Shown one piece after another: positions 45,390 to 54,780 of a stretch of 64,000 nt of DNA (the stretch's first letter is position 1; the number at the start of each line of letters is the position of its first letter). The translations under genes were made by a program, and so were the position numbers. The stretch covers positions 3,844,001-3,908,000 of the forward strand of contig OZ246956.1 in assembly GCA_965232105.1 (NCBI GenBank). The letters are read 5' to 3'. The stretch comes from Multivorans sp965232105. Its GTDB lineage: Bacteria > Acidobacteriota > Thermoanaerobaculia > Multivoradales > Multivoraceae. The notes beneath the pieces are model-generated. The model did not search any database and was not told the DNA's origin. It saw only the letters and a list, made by a program, of their open reading frames with translations.

Positions 45390-45531
45390 GGGTTCCTGTG
45401 TTCTCGCTTCGGTCGCCGTGACCGTGCGGTGGGCGTTTCGAGGTAAGGCGGCGCAGCGACAATCCGGGCCCGTGACGCACTGCCGACGGCAGGCATCGGG
45501 GCCGGAACGGACGCCAAGGGTCAGACCGACA

Positions 45532-45560
45532 AGTATAGGGACGCGGCCTGAGGCGGTCAA
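45532..45560 (-). promoter_or_regulatory. Sigma-70-type promoter of rpsA
   Basis: On the minus strand TTGACC (45560-45555) and TATACT (45537-45532) are separated by exactly 17 bp. Transcription would start near 45525, giving a leader of about 135 nt, long enough for the autoregulation seen for S1 in other bacteria. It is among the two or three best promoter matches in the window and probably drives rpsA to the cysteine synthase gene. Confidence 0.7.
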
Positions 45561-45663
45561 CCGTCGGACGCTTCCCGGAATCTGCCGTCGAGCAAGGCTT
45601 AATCACTCATTCCACGACACTTATGTGCCGCCCGCCCGCCCCTGAAGGCTGTCGCTTCGGCTC

Positions 45664-46761
45664 TCAGGGACCTTTCTCGGCCGCGCGGGATTCGGGCCGC
45701 TTCCGGAGCGCCGCCAGGGACCAGGAAGCGTGAGTCCGGACCACCGGGTCACGGCTTGCCCGTGCCCGTTCGAGCGCCGGGATGTAGGACGCCTTGCCCC
45801 GGTTTCCCATCGCAAGGGCCGCGTTTCGTCGTAGTCCGGACCGTCCGGGCCGCTTCATCGGGCTACCGCGAAAACGGGTCCGGTACTCTTCCTCCGAAAG
45901 TGCGAGAAGCGCCGTCAGATCGAGCTCGGCGCGATGCGCCGGCAGGGAGAAGGCTCCGCTGCGCTCGCCCTTTGCCGGCGTTGTCCGGTGTTCGTTCCAG
46001 GGGCAGACCTCCTGGCAGACGTCGCAACCGAAGACCCAGTCGCCAACCAGCGAACGGGCCTCCTCCGGCACTTCACCCCGGTGCTCGATCGTCCAGTAGC
46101 TGATGCACCTCGCGGCGTCCAGAACATGGGGGGCCGGCAGCGCACCCGTCGGGCAGGCGTCGAGGCAGCGCCGGCAGTTGCCGCACAGGTCCTCGGCGAG
46201 CGGCTCGGACGGTTCGAGTTCCAGGGTGAGGAACAGCTCTCCGAGCAGGAACCACGACCCGGTTCGACCGAGCAACTGAGTGTTCTTGGCGATGGCGCCA
46301 AGCCCCGCCCGCGCCGCCAGTTCTCTCTCCAGCACCGGTCCGGTGTCGACGTAGAGGCGCGCTCCGGAGCCCGGGAACGCCTCCCTGATACGGGCGGCCA
46401 GGGCCCGCAGGCGTCGCTCCATCAGCGGGTGGTAGTCATCGCCGCGGGCGTACCGGGCCACCCGGGGCCAGAGATCGCCTTCCGGTTCGGGCTCGCCCTC
46501 CAGGGGGTGGTAGTGAAGCGCCACGCACAAAGCGGATCTCGCGCCATCGAGCAACGAGGCCGGCGCCAGTCGACGCCGCGGCCGTTTGCCGAGCCAGGCC
46601 ATCGAAGCGAAGAGGCCCCGCTCCAACCGGCGCAGGAAGGACGAGCCGACGCCGGCGTACGGTTCCAGGGAAGCCACCCCCACGCGGTCGAAACCGGCCT
46701 CCAGAGCCCACCCGGCCAGCAGTTCCGCGCGGTCCTTCGCCGACCCCGGCACCGCACTCAC
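45664..46761 (-). CDS. queG: Epoxyqueuosine reductase QueG
   Basis: 365 residues. Two ferredoxin-like clusters appear as CGNCRRCLDACPTGAL and CDVCQEVCPWN, with the cobalamin-binding N-terminal half (YARGDDYH, GAIAKNTQLL) and C-terminal HEAT-like repeats (RRNAALAMGN). It makes the last step to queuosine in tRNA. The GTG start overlaps the folA stop as GTGA. Catalytic Asp of the VDTGPVLER motif is present. Confidence 0.92.
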   Translation of the reverse strand: MSAVPGSAKDRAELLAGWALEAGFDRVGVASLEPYAGVGSSFLRRLERGLFASMAWLGKRPRRRLAPASLLDGARSALCVALHYHPLEGEPEPEGDLWPRVARYARGDDYHPLMERRLRALAARIREAFPGSGARLYVDTGPVLERELAARAGLGAIAKNTQLLGRTGSWFLLGELFLTLELEPSEPLAEDLCGNCRRCLDACPTGALPAPHVLDAARCISYWTIEHRGEVPEEARSLVGDWVFGCDVCQEVCPWNEHRTTPAKGERSGAFSLPAHRAELDLTALLALSEEEYRTRFRGSPMKRPGRSGLRRNAALAMGNRGKASYIPALERARASRDPVVRTHASWSLAALRKRPESRAAEKGP

Positions 46762-47264
46762 GCCCGGGCTTCGGGCTGCAGGAGGATCTCGAAGCGGGTG
46801 GCGTGATCGTCGTCCGGACCGGCGGGAACGTCCTCCGAGGTGTCGACCCGCCAGTCCTCGAGAGGCCCGAGGTCGACCGATGTATCGCCCTCGACCTCGG
46901 CCAGCACACGGGTCAGGTAGACGCGGTCGGCGAAACGGAACGCGGCCTGGAACAGACCGGCGCCGCCGATCACGAACGTCTCCTCCTCCCCCGCATCGCG
47001 GGCCGCGTCGAGCGCCTCGTCGAGCGAGTGGAACCTGGCGGCGCCCGGCGCCTCGAAGTCCGGCCGGGTGCTCAGCACGATGCACTTTCTGCCCGGCAGC
47101 GGCCGGCAGCCGATCTCCTCCCAGGTCCTCCGGCCCATCACCACGTGGCGGCCCACTGTCAGCCGCTTGAAGCGCCTGACATCCGTCCGCAGCCGCCACG
47201 GAAGCTGGCCGTTCAGACCGATCACCCCGTTCGCAGCCGCCGCCAGGATCACCGAGAGCCGCAT
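46758..47264 (-). CDS. folA: Dihydrofolate reductase
   Basis: 168 residues. LAAAANGVIGLNGQLPWRLRTDVRRFKRLT contains the folate-binding Trp-Arg segment with Asp 27-type catalytic acid; VVMGRRTWEEIG and VIGGAGLF bind NADPH. ATG 47264 has GGAGGTGGAG directly upstream. It regenerates tetrahydrofolate consumed by the adjacent thymidylate synthase. Confidence 0.93.
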   Translation of the reverse strand: MRLSVILAAAANGVIGLNGQLPWRLRTDVRRFKRLTVGRHVVMGRRTWEEIGCRPLPGRKCIVLSTRPDFEAPGAARFHSLDEALDAARDAGEEETFVIGGAGLFQAAFRFADRVYLTRVLAEVEGDTSVDLGPLEDWRVDTSEDVPAGPDDDHATRFEILLQPEARA

Positions 47265-47295
47265 CTCCACCTCCCTGGCCGGAACACGGAAACGA

Positions 47296-48090
47296 TCAGA
47301 CCGCGACCGCGGCGCGAATCGCCGGATGCGGGTCGTAGCCCACGAGCTCGAAGTCGTCGGGCCCGAAATCAAAGATGGAGCGGACGTCCGGGTTGAGCCT
47401 CATTTCGGGCAACGGCCTAGGCTGTCTCGACAACTGCTCCTCCGCCTGCTCCACGTGGTTGCTGTACAGGTGGGCATCGCCGAACGTGTGAACCAACTCC
47501 CCGGGCGCGAGATCGCAGACCTGGGCGACCATCATCAGCAGCAGAGCGTACGACGCGATGTTGAACGGGACCCCCAGGAAGAGATCCCCGCTGCGCTGGT
47601 AGAGCTGACAGGAGAGGCGGCCGTTCGCGACGTAGAACTGGAACAGCGTGTGGCAGGGCGGCAGGGCCATCGAGTCGACCTCGGCCACGTTCCACGCGCT
47701 GACGATCAGGCGGCGCGAGTTCGGCTCGCGCCGGATGCGATCGACGACACCCGCGATCTGATCGATCGACCTCCCGTCCGGCGTCGCCCAGGACCGCCAC
47801 TGGGAGCCGTAGACGGGACCCAGATCACCGTTCTCGTCTGCCCATTCGTCCCAGATCGTCACCCCGTGGCGGTGCAGGAAATCGACGTTCGTCTCCCCGC
47901 GCAGGAACCACAGCAACTCGACGATGATCGATCGCAAGTGAAGGCGCTTCGTCGTCAGCGCCGGGAATCCGTCGGCCAGGTCGTAGCGCAACTGCCGGCC
48001 GAACACGCTGCGGGTGCCAGTGCCCGTGCGGTCGTCGCGGACAACCCCGTGATCGAGCACCTCCCGTAGCAGATCGAGGTACTGGCGCAT
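47296..48090 (-). CDS. thyA: Thymidylate synthase (ThyA)
   Basis: 264 residues, the same size as the E. coli enzyme. DDRTGTGTRSVFG, the catalytic Cys in ALPPCHTLFQFYV, QRSGDLFLGVPFNIASYALL and HTFGDAHLYSNH are present in order. It methylates dUMP using methylene-tetrahydrofolate. It is followed by folA after 31 bp, a classic pairing. Confidence 0.95.
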   Translation of the reverse strand: MRQYLDLLREVLDHGVVRDDRTGTGTRSVFGRQLRYDLADGFPALTTKRLHLRSIIVELLWFLRGETNVDFLHRHGVTIWDEWADENGDLGPVYGSQWRSWATPDGRSIDQIAGVVDRIRREPNSRRLIVSAWNVAEVDSMALPPCHTLFQFYVANGRLSCQLYQRSGDLFLGVPFNIASYALLLMMVAQVCDLAPGELVHTFGDAHLYSNHVEQAEEQLSRQPRPLPEMRLNPDVRSIFDFGPDDFELVGYDPHPAIRAAVAV

Positions 48091-48115
48091 CGACACCGAA
48101 GACCTTACCAACCGG

Positions 48116-49063
48116 TCACGCCTCGTCCAGCAACCGGAGCATCGCGTTCCTGTGCTTCTCGTCGCCGATTCCACGGAACCTCCGGCGCAGGCGCCGGCGC
48201 AGGACCGCCCACTCCCAACGGGGCCGATGGAGTTTGTAGTAACGCAACTGGGAGGCACGGTAGAAGCGCTCCACGCCGGGGGTCAGAGAGCGCTCGCCAT
48301 CCGCGCCCGTCATCGCTCCCCGCACGTGCCACGCCCTAGCCCCGGCCACCTCGCGCTGCCTGTATCCGGCCCGGTGGAGCCGAAGACAGAGATCCGCGTC
48401 CTCGAAGTAGAGAAAGAAGCCCTCGTCGAAACCGCCGACCTCCTCGAAGGCCGAACGGCGGACGAGCAGACAGGCGGCCGTGTGCCACCCGGCGCCGACC
48501 AGCGGCTTGAGCAAACGCGGCAGCAGACCATGGTTCCACGCGGTCCTCTCGAACCGGTTGCGGAATCTCTGGATCGCCTCGCCGGGAACACCGACCGGCG
48601 GCGACCATACGAACTGCCTGGATCCGTCCGGGTAACGAAGAGCGGGCGCCGCAACCGCGAGCCGCTCGTCCAACTCCTGCGCCTCGACCAGGCCTCGCAG
48701 GGACTCCTCGTCGATCCGTGCATCCGGGTTCAGAAGCAGCAGATGACGGCCGGCCGACTTCGCGGCGGCCAGATTGCAGGCGGCGCCGAAGCCGAGGTTG
48801 CGACCCGCCTCGACGAGTCGCACCGGCAACGCGGTCGACGCGTCCGCCGCGAGCTCGCGAACCGTCCCCGTGGAACCGTCAACAGATGCATTGTCGACCA
48901 CAACCGCCTCGAGAGTGCTCGCGGAACCACGCTCTACTTCCCCATCGTCCGACCGCCACGCCTCCGCGATCGCCTCGAGGCTCTCCAAACAGACTCTGAG
49001 CCAGTCCCCGGCATTGTGGTTGACGACCAGGGCGCTTACCGCCGGAGGTTCCGATCCGCTCAC
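48116..49063 (-). CDS. GT2-family glycosyltransferase (rhamnosyltransferase-like)
   Basis: 315 residues, GT-A fold. ALVVNHNAGDWL, VVVDNASVDGS and the LLLNPDARI metal motif are visible, with GGFDEGFFLYFEDADLCLRL typical of rhamnosyltransferase-like members. A very basic C-terminus (RRRLRRRFRG) may contact membrane or acceptor. The GTG start overlaps the upstream GT4 stop as GTGA. Likely role: adding sugars to a surface glycan. Confidence 0.85.
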   Translation of the reverse strand: MSGSEPPAVSALVVNHNAGDWLRVCLESLEAIAEAWRSDDGEVERGSASTLEAVVVDNASVDGSTGTVRELAADASTALPVRLVEAGRNLGFGAACNLAAAKSAGRHLLLLNPDARIDEESLRGLVEAQELDERLAVAAPALRYPDGSRQFVWSPPVGVPGEAIQRFRNRFERTAWNHGLLPRLLKPLVGAGWHTAACLLVRRSAFEEVGGFDEGFFLYFEDADLCLRLHRAGYRQREVAGARAWHVRGAMTGADGERSLTPGVERFYRASQLRYYKLHRPRWEWAVLRRRLRRRFRGIGDEKHRNAMLRLLDEA

Positions 49064-50301
49064 GGGACCTGCTTCCGGAACATGCGCCAGGCCGTCTCCA
49101 CCTCGTCGGCGAAGCACTCGGCAGCACGGTCCCAGGTCAGGGAGCCCACGCGGCCGGGCCCCTCCGATATCGCCAACCGACGCGCTTCGCCGTCCCCCAC
49201 CAGCCGCCGGAGCCCCTCGGTCAGGTCCTCGACTTCGAGCCGGTCACACCGCAGCGGGTACTCCGGCCACAACTCCGTCAGAGCGGGCGCGTCCGATACG
49301 AGGACCGGAACCCCGGCCGCGAGCGATTCGAGAGGCGGCAGGCCGTAGCCCTCGTACTCCGAGACGTAGATCGTTCCCAGGGCCCGCGCGTAGAGTCGCG
49401 GCAGCAGGTCGTCCTCGACGTAGCCGAGGCGAATCACCCGATCGCCAAGATCCGCGGCGCGGACGATGCGGTCCAGTTCCTCCCGCCGGGGCAACTGGTT
49501 CCGGCCCGCGATGACCAGGCGGACCTCGGCCGGATTCGGAGCCCCGGGGCACGTCACCGACCCGGTTGGCGACTCCTCGCGCACCAGCCGACCCAGAGCC
49601 GGCAGCACCAGGTCGAGCCTCCGGCGCGGCAGAACCGAGCCAAGCATCAGCAGGTAGGGCGGCCGAACGCCCAGGTCCGCCAGCACCCGGTCCTGCTCCA
49701 CCCCTCCCGTCCCGTCCGAAGCGGCAGCGGCCTCGAAGCGCGGCGACACCCCCAGAGGCACGACCGCCACCCGTCCCGGCGGCACGCCGTAGCGTTGCTG
49801 CAACTCGGCGGCGGTGCGCCGGGTGTCGGTCAGCACCCGGGTCGCCGTTCGCGCCGCGCCGCGCGCGAGGTAACGGCGACGCCACAACTCGCGGAAGCTG
49901 AAGTCCGCCGGGAAGTGCTCGAAAGAGAGATCGTGGATCGTGACCAGAGACGGTCGTCCGCGGGTTCGGGGCAGGCTGTAGCCGGGCGAAAAGATGAGGT
50001 CCACCGGCTGACGCCTGAGCAGCCTGGGCAACCGGAACTGCTCCCACAGGACCGGATGCGCGCCGGGCCGCCGATCGAAGACCGGCTCGACGCTGCAGCT
50101 CCCGCTCGCTGGGTCGGCCCACAGCGGGTGCTCAAAGGGATCACCCTTGAAGAACAGCCGCAAACGCCACCCTTCGGCCCGCGGAATCCGACCAAGCGCC
50201 GTCAGAATCTCCTCGGTGTAGCGGCCGACGCCGGTCGGCTCCCCCTCCATCTCGTAGGCGACGACGCCGATCGAGCGCGAAACTGGCCCCGTCTCGTTCA
50301 T
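49060..50301 (-). CDS. GT4-family glycosyltransferase
   Basis: 413 residues, GT-B fold. The N-terminal half has GVGRYTEEILTAL and VTIHDLSFEHFP; the donor half has YLLMLGSVLPRRRLDLVLPALG and the EGYGLPPLESLAAGVPVLVS motif with the catalytic Glu pair. ATG 50301 overlaps the preceding gene as ATGA. It is less like the two neighbouring GT4 proteins than they are like each other. Confidence 0.85.
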   Translation of the reverse strand: MNETGPVSRSIGVVAYEMEGEPTGVGRYTEEILTALGRIPRAEGWRLRLFFKGDPFEHPLWADPASGSCSVEPVFDRRPGAHPVLWEQFRLPRLLRRQPVDLIFSPGYSLPRTRGRPSLVTIHDLSFEHFPADFSFRELWRRRYLARGAARTATRVLTDTRRTAAELQQRYGVPPGRVAVVPLGVSPRFEAAAASDGTGGVEQDRVLADLGVRPPYLLMLGSVLPRRRLDLVLPALGRLVREESPTGSVTCPGAPNPAEVRLVIAGRNQLPRREELDRIVRAADLGDRVIRLGYVEDDLLPRLYARALGTIYVSEYEGYGLPPLESLAAGVPVLVSDAPALTELWPEYPLRCDRLEVEDLTEGLRRLVGDGEARRLAISEGPGRVGSLTWDRAAECFADEVETAWRMFRKQVP

Positions 50302-51404
50302 CGGACCGCGCCCACCATCCCGTCGTAGATCTCGATCACTTCCTTCGCCGCGATGCGCCAGGAGAACCCGGCAGCGCGAACGAGACCGGCCCGCCGGTAG
50401 TTCCGTCGCAGCGCACCGTCGCCGAGCAGTTCTTCCAGGCCGCGGCGAATAGCCGCCACATCGAGCGGGTCGACGCAAACTGCGGCGTCTCCGCCCACCT
50501 CGGTGAGCGAGGACGTGTTCGACGTCAGCACTGGCGTTCCGCATGCCATCGCCTCCACCACGGGCAGACCGAACCCCTCGACGAGGGACGGATACGCCAC
50601 GACCGAAGCGACGTTGTAGAGGGCGATCAGGTCCTCCTCCCCGACCGCGCCCAGGCGCCGCACGAAGGCGGGCCAGTCGCCGCCGAACGCGTCATCCTCC
50701 TTCCAGCTGCTGCCGCCCACGAGCACCAGCGGCGTACTCTCCCGCAACTCGGGATCGAGCCCGGCGTAGGCCTCGACCAGACGGGCGATGTTCTTGCGCG
50801 GCTCGAGCGAGCCTACCGAGAGGACGAACCGACCCTCGAGCCCGAAGCGCGCCGCGACGCGCTCCCGGGCGGCTGCCAGTTCCGTGCCGTCGAAGGCGAC
50901 GAAGAACGGCGACGCCGCCTCGTAGACGACGCGAAGCCGATCCTCCGGCAGCACGAACCACTTCCGCACTTCCTTCGCCGTCGCCTCCGAAACGGCCAGA
51001 ATCGTGGCCTGCCGCGACACCGCCCGCAGAGTGCCCAGCAGGCACTGATTGCGGTTGTCCGGCATGTGGAACTCCGGGTGGGTCAGGAACGTCAAGTCGT
51101 GGATCGTGAACACGACCGGGCCATCGAAGCAGGCAGGATCGGAGAACGACGGGATGTGGAACAGGTCCAGGTCGGCGCGGCGCGGCCAGCGACCGGTCCC
51201 CTTCCGGACGTTTCCCGGCAGTTCATCCAGCAGGCGCTTCCAGGCCCGGGAATCCGGCTCCGCGCCCAGGGGGTAGAGGCGAAGCGCCGGCGTACCCGCC
51301 CGCTCCTCCGCCTCCTCGGCGAGCGCCTGCAGGAGGCTGACCGAGTACCGGGCGACGCCGTCCCGCGGGCCGAAGATCTTGCTGACGTCGAAACCGACGC
51401 GCAT
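50298..51404 (-). CDS. GT4-family glycosyltransferase, paralogue B of a duplicated pair
   Basis: 368 residues. It begins MRVGFDVSKIFGPRDGVARY and contains FTIHDLTFLTHPEFH, VLSVGSLEPRKNIARLVEAY and PSLVEGFGLPVVEAMACGTPV. The whole sequence lines up with the protein at 51766-52863, with long identical runs, so the genes are tandem paralogues. ATG 51404 directly follows a GTG that would add one residue. Probably transfers a sugar during glycan synthesis. Confidence 0.88.
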   Translation of the reverse strand: MRVGFDVSKIFGPRDGVARYSVSLLQALAEEAEERAGTPALRLYPLGAEPDSRAWKRLLDELPGNVRKGTGRWPRRADLDLFHIPSFSDPACFDGPVVFTIHDLTFLTHPEFHMPDNRNQCLLGTLRAVSRQATILAVSEATAKEVRKWFVLPEDRLRVVYEAASPFFVAFDGTELAAARERVAARFGLEGRFVLSVGSLEPRKNIARLVEAYAGLDPELRESTPLVLVGGSSWKEDDAFGGDWPAFVRRLGAVGEEDLIALYNVASVVAYPSLVEGFGLPVVEAMACGTPVLTSNTSSLTEVGGDAAVCVDPLDVAAIRRGLEELLGDGALRRNYRRAGLVRAAGFSWRIAAKEVIEIYDGMVGAVR

Positions 51405-51410
51405 CACTGC

Positions 51411-51740
51411 CTAGGCCGGCCTCGAAGCCTGCGATTCCCGTCTCGTCTCGGCCCGGATTCCAAGCGCCACGCCCCGCAATCTCTTCGCCGCACCGGCCAC
51501 CAGGTGTCCCTCGCCGTCGAGCTGCTCGATCAGCGGCAGGATGTCCTCGTGCAGCGGATCAACCTGGACCGCCTGCTTCGTCCTCACCCAGACGCCAAGA
51601 CGGAGGCGGTCATAGCGTTCCCGGCCGACCACCAGCCGCAACAGGTGGCGTAGCGGTCTGGCGGCGCCCGATCGTGTGAACCGGCCCAGCAGCACAACGA
51701 AGGGTCGGAGCAGGTCCAGGAGCCGGGTCGCCTGCCGCAT
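51411..51740 (-). CDS. Small helical protein, module partner B, unknown function
   Basis: About 109 residues. A helical N-terminus (MRQATRLLDLLRPFVVLLGRF), a basic middle, then the motif ILPLIEQLDGEGHLVAGAAKRL ending with IRAET. The last part matches the small protein at 52873-53253. ATG 51740 follows the upstream GT4 stop by 25 bp; ATG 51797, inside that gene, would add 19 residues. I recognise no family. Its fixed place before a GT4 gene suggests a partner or scaffold role. Confidence 0.6.
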   Translation of the reverse strand: MRQATRLLDLLRPFVVLLGRFTRSGAARPLRHLLRLVVGRERYDRLRLGVWVRTKQAVQVDPLHEDILPLIEQLDGEGHLVAGAAKRLRGVALGIRAETRRESQASRPA

Positions 51741-51765
51741 GGCACCCGGAGCGTACCCCAGAGCC

Positions 51766-52863
51766 CTAAGCCCGAGCCATTTCACCGTAGATGGCAATCA
51801 CCTGGTCCGCCGCCCTTTGCCAGGAGAACCGTGCGGCGTGCCGGAAGCCGGCTTCACGACACCGCCGGCGGAGGGACCCGTCCCGGAGCAGGGACTCCAG
51901 GCCACGCCGAATCGCCGATACATCGAGGGGATCGACGCACACCGCCGCGTCGCCGCCCACTTCCACGAGCGAAGAAACGTTCGACGTCAGCACAGGCGTG
52001 CCACACGCCATCGCCTCGACGACCGGCAGGCCGAATCCCTCAACCAGGGACGGGTAGGCCACGACCGACGCCGCGTTGTACAGGGCCACCAGCTCCCGCT
52101 CGTCAACCTTGCCGAGGCGGCGCACGGACTCGGGCCAGTCCGCGGTAAAGACGACCTGCTGCTTCCAGCCGCCGTCCCCCACCAGCACCAGGGGCGTGCT
52201 GCCCTGCAGGTCCGGTTCGAGCCCCGAGTACGCCTCGATCAGGCGGGCGACGTTCTTGCGCGGCTCGAGCGTTCCGACCGACAGGACGAACGGACCTTCG
52301 ATTCCGAAACGACCCGCGAGTCGTCGTTTCGCGGCTGCCAGATTCTCCCCCTCCAGCGCGACGAACACCGACGACGGCGCCGGGTAGACCACCTGCATGC
52401 GCTCGGCAGGTACATGAAACCAGCGACGCACCTCGTCCGCCGTGGCCTGCGAGTCGACCGCCAGCATCGCGTCCTGCCACACGGCACGCAGCGTCGAACG
52501 GAGGCAATGGGCCCGGTTGACCGGCCGGTGGTACTCGGGGTGAGTGAGAAAGGTCAGGTCGTGAACGGTGAAGAGCACCGGCCCGTCGAAGAAGTCCGTG
52601 TCGGTGAACGAGGTCGTGTGGAAGAGGTCGAGGTCGTCCTGCTCCGGATGACGCCCGGGATGCCGCACGGCGCTGTCCGGCAGTCGGCCCAGGGTCCGCT
52701 CCCAGTCCGCCGGCTCGACCTCGACATCCGGGGCGTAGAGATGCAGGGAGTACTCGTCGCCCTTCTCCGCCCGATCCGCCAAGACCCCCAGAAGGCTCGT
52801 CGTGTAACTGGCAATGCCGTCGCGCGGCCCGAAGACCTTGGCGACATCGAAGCCGATGCGCAT
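51766..52863 (-). CDS. GT4-family glycosyltransferase, paralogue A of a duplicated pair
   Basis: 365 residues. MRIGFDVAKVFGPRDGIASY, FTVHDLTFLTHPEYH, VLSVGTLEPRKNVARLIEAY and PSLVEGFGLPVVEAMACGTPV are shared almost word for word with the protein at 50298-51404. The C-terminal EGFGLPVVEA motif binds the sugar nucleotide. It lies 9 bp after the small membrane-anchored protein gene. Confidence 0.88.
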   Translation of the reverse strand: MRIGFDVAKVFGPRDGIASYTTSLLGVLADRAEKGDEYSLHLYAPDVEVEPADWERTLGRLPDSAVRHPGRHPEQDDLDLFHTTSFTDTDFFDGPVLFTVHDLTFLTHPEYHRPVNRAHCLRSTLRAVWQDAMLAVDSQATADEVRRWFHVPAERMQVVYPAPSSVFVALEGENLAAAKRRLAGRFGIEGPFVLSVGTLEPRKNVARLIEAYSGLEPDLQGSTPLVLVGDGGWKQQVVFTADWPESVRRLGKVDERELVALYNAASVVAYPSLVEGFGLPVVEAMACGTPVLTSNVSSLVEVGGDAAVCVDPLDVSAIRRGLESLLRDGSLRRRCREAGFRHAARFSWQRAADQVIAIYGEMARA

Positions 52864-52872
52864 GGTGCGGCG

Positions 52873-53253
52873 CTAGCTGCTGGTCATCTGGTGGTCGCTC
52901 GTAGGCCCGGCGGCGCCCGTCTCCTGGTCGGACCACGCCTCCGCCCGAATATCCAGCGTCAGTCGCCGCAGCCGTTCGGCGGTGCCCTCGGTCAGCCGGC
53001 CGCCGCGGTCGAGCCGGTCGATCAAGGGCAGCACCCGAGCCGGATAGAGCTCGAAGAAGAGCGCCTCTTCGAGTTCCGCCGCCCGATCCGACACTTCGTC
53101 GATTCTCGTCTGCAGCGCCCCGCACAGCGTCGCAACCCGCGTCACTTCGAGCCGCAGGGCGTGGATCCGCTGCCGGGCGCGCAAGAGCACGAAAGCCGCG
53201 GCGGCCACCACCCCGGCGCAGAGCAGCACGACGAGAACCACGGACGGCCACAC
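52873..53253 (-). CDS. Small membrane-anchored coiled-coil protein, module partner A
   Basis: 126 residues: an N-terminal membrane helix (4-24), a coiled-coil-like stretch (about 30-65, RIHALRLEVTRVATLCGALQ), then VLPLIDRLDRGGRLTEGTAERL and DIRAEA. The last part matches the small protein at 51411-51740 (LPLI-x-x-LD, G-x-L, RL-R, IRAE). I recognise no family. It probably acts at the inner membrane face beside the glycosyltransferase encoded next. Confidence 0.6.
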   Translation of the reverse strand: MWPSVVLVVLLCAGVVAAAAFVLLRARQRIHALRLEVTRVATLCGALQTRIDEVSDRAAELEEALFFELYPARVLPLIDRLDRGGRLTEGTAERLRRLTLDIRAEAWSDQETGAAGPTSDHQMTSS

Positions 53254-53291
53254 AACGGCCGCAGACTAGCAGTCGTCGCGGTCTTCCCGTC

Positions 53292-54770
53292 TCACGCCGG
53301 ATCGGGATCCTCCGCCAGCCCGATCACCTCGTCGTACAGCTCGGCACGCCGCCGCCGCAGGCGCTCCACGGTGCCGGTGCGCAGGCCCACCGTCCATAGT
53401 GCCCTCAGACCGTGACCGAGCTCGGCGATCAGGCGGTGGTAACGGAGGCCGAGCAGCGCCGATACCGAGCAGAGACCGAGCATTCCGGCAACGCGCACCC
53501 AGAGGGCCTCGGGCACCCAGTCGAACCCCGGCAAGGGCTCGGTCCAGGCGATGCCGACCGCCAGGCTGGCGACGATCCACGCCGTCGGCAGGATGACGAG
53601 ACCGAGCATCATCTTGAGCCCCGCCTGCTCCTTTCTGGTCTTCGAGAGCTTCTTCGCGCCGAGCACCACGAGGAGGGCCGCCGGCAGGTTGATCAGGCTG
53701 CCGACCAGAACGACCGTCGGCAGAAGAAGAAGCATGACCAGGGCCTCGGCACCGAGCAGCCCCAGGCGCAGGACCGTCCGTGCCAGCGGCACGCCGTCCA
53801 GCTCCCGGTCATTCAGGCCCAGCAGTCGAAGCGCGTCGTCGTAGCGCCTCACCCTGTCCAGGAGGCGTGCCGTCCCCTCAGGGTCGATGGCGCTCCGCGT
53901 ACCGTAGCCGGTCCAGACGCGGGCAAAGCCCTGGTCCCTTTCGCGCATCGGAGCCCGCCGCAACCGCTCGCCCGCCCGGGCGGCAGTCTCGGCCCGCACC
54001 AACGACCGCACCCGCTCCATCGCCCGGTGAATGCCCCAACTCTCCGTCGGGTGGGTCACCTCGACCAGTTGCTCCTCGATCACGCCCGTCATCCGTTCGA
54101 CGAACGTGTCCGTCGACGGGTCGCCCGCAAGATCGGCCGACAACCCAACCGGTGGGTGGAAGGTCACCAGAGCCCGGGACCGGAACCTGTGCTTTCGCTC
54201 GTAGTGCAGCCCGACCGGCACGAGCGCCGGATCGCCCCCGCTCTCCCGCGCCAGCTGGAACAGGCGCGCCGCTCCGGCCCGCAACTCGAGCAGGCTCGGC
54301 TCGTCGTGGGTGGCCCCTTCGGGGAAGATGGCCACGAAAGACTGGTGGGCCGCCCTGGCAAGGGCGGCAACACTCTGGTGGTTCGCCGCCCGGCGTTCCC
54401 GATCGCTTGCGGGGGCACCCGCTTCACCAAGATCTCGAGCCCGGTACAGCGGCACGGCGCCGACGCCGCGCAGCAGCCAGCCCACGATGGGCAGACGGAA
54501 CAGGCCGTGACGGGCCCCGAACGTGACCGGCCGCGGACAGAAGCCGAGGATCAGGATGCCGTCGGCGAGACCGTTGGGGTGCCAGGCGACGAGCAGGCCT
54601 CCACCATCCTGAGGTACGTTCTCCGTCCCCGTGACCTCGACCCTGCGGAAGAACAGCCTCGCCAGCATCCGCAGAAAGAACGTCAGGCAACGCTTTCGGA
54701 ACCCGGGTGGCGCGTTCCGCGCCACCCGTGAACCATCCGTACGGCCGTCATCGGGCGTAACGGATGGCAC
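53292..54770 (-). CDS. PlsC-like glycerolipid acyltransferase with C-terminal membrane domain
   Basis: 492 residues. The acyltransferase active site reads WHPNGLADG (a HPN-type variant of the His-x-Asp box), then GARHGLFRLPIVGWLLRGVGAVPLYR and FPEGATHDEPSL, the glycerol-phosphate-binding block. The C-terminal part (about 325-450) has three to four hydrophobic helices not found in short PlsC enzymes. It probably acylates a (lyso)phospholipid or glycerol-phosphate. The start is GTG 54770; a later start near Val 16 is possible. Confidence 0.82.
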   Translation of the reverse strand: MPSVTPDDGRTDGSRVARNAPPGFRKRCLTFFLRMLARLFFRRVEVTGTENVPQDGGGLLVAWHPNGLADGILILGFCPRPVTFGARHGLFRLPIVGWLLRGVGAVPLYRARDLGEAGAPASDRERRAANHQSVAALARAAHQSFVAIFPEGATHDEPSLLELRAGAARLFQLARESGGDPALVPVGLHYERKHRFRSRALVTFHPPVGLSADLAGDPSTDTFVERMTGVIEEQLVEVTHPTESWGIHRAMERVRSLVRAETAARAGERLRRAPMRERDQGFARVWTGYGTRSAIDPEGTARLLDRVRRYDDALRLLGLNDRELDGVPLARTVLRLGLLGAEALVMLLLLPTVVLVGSLINLPAALLVVLGAKKLSKTRKEQAGLKMMLGLVILPTAWIVASLAVGIAWTEPLPGFDWVPEALWVRVAGMLGLCSVSALLGLRYHRLIAELGHGLRALWTVGLRTGTVERLRRRRAELYDEVIGLAEDPDPA

Positions 54771-54780
54771 CCGGTGGATC

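Noticed and set aside
48105..48332. Short minus frame between thyA and the GT2 gene
   Set aside because: It overlaps the GT2 gene end in another frame, without a ribosome site or conserved motif.
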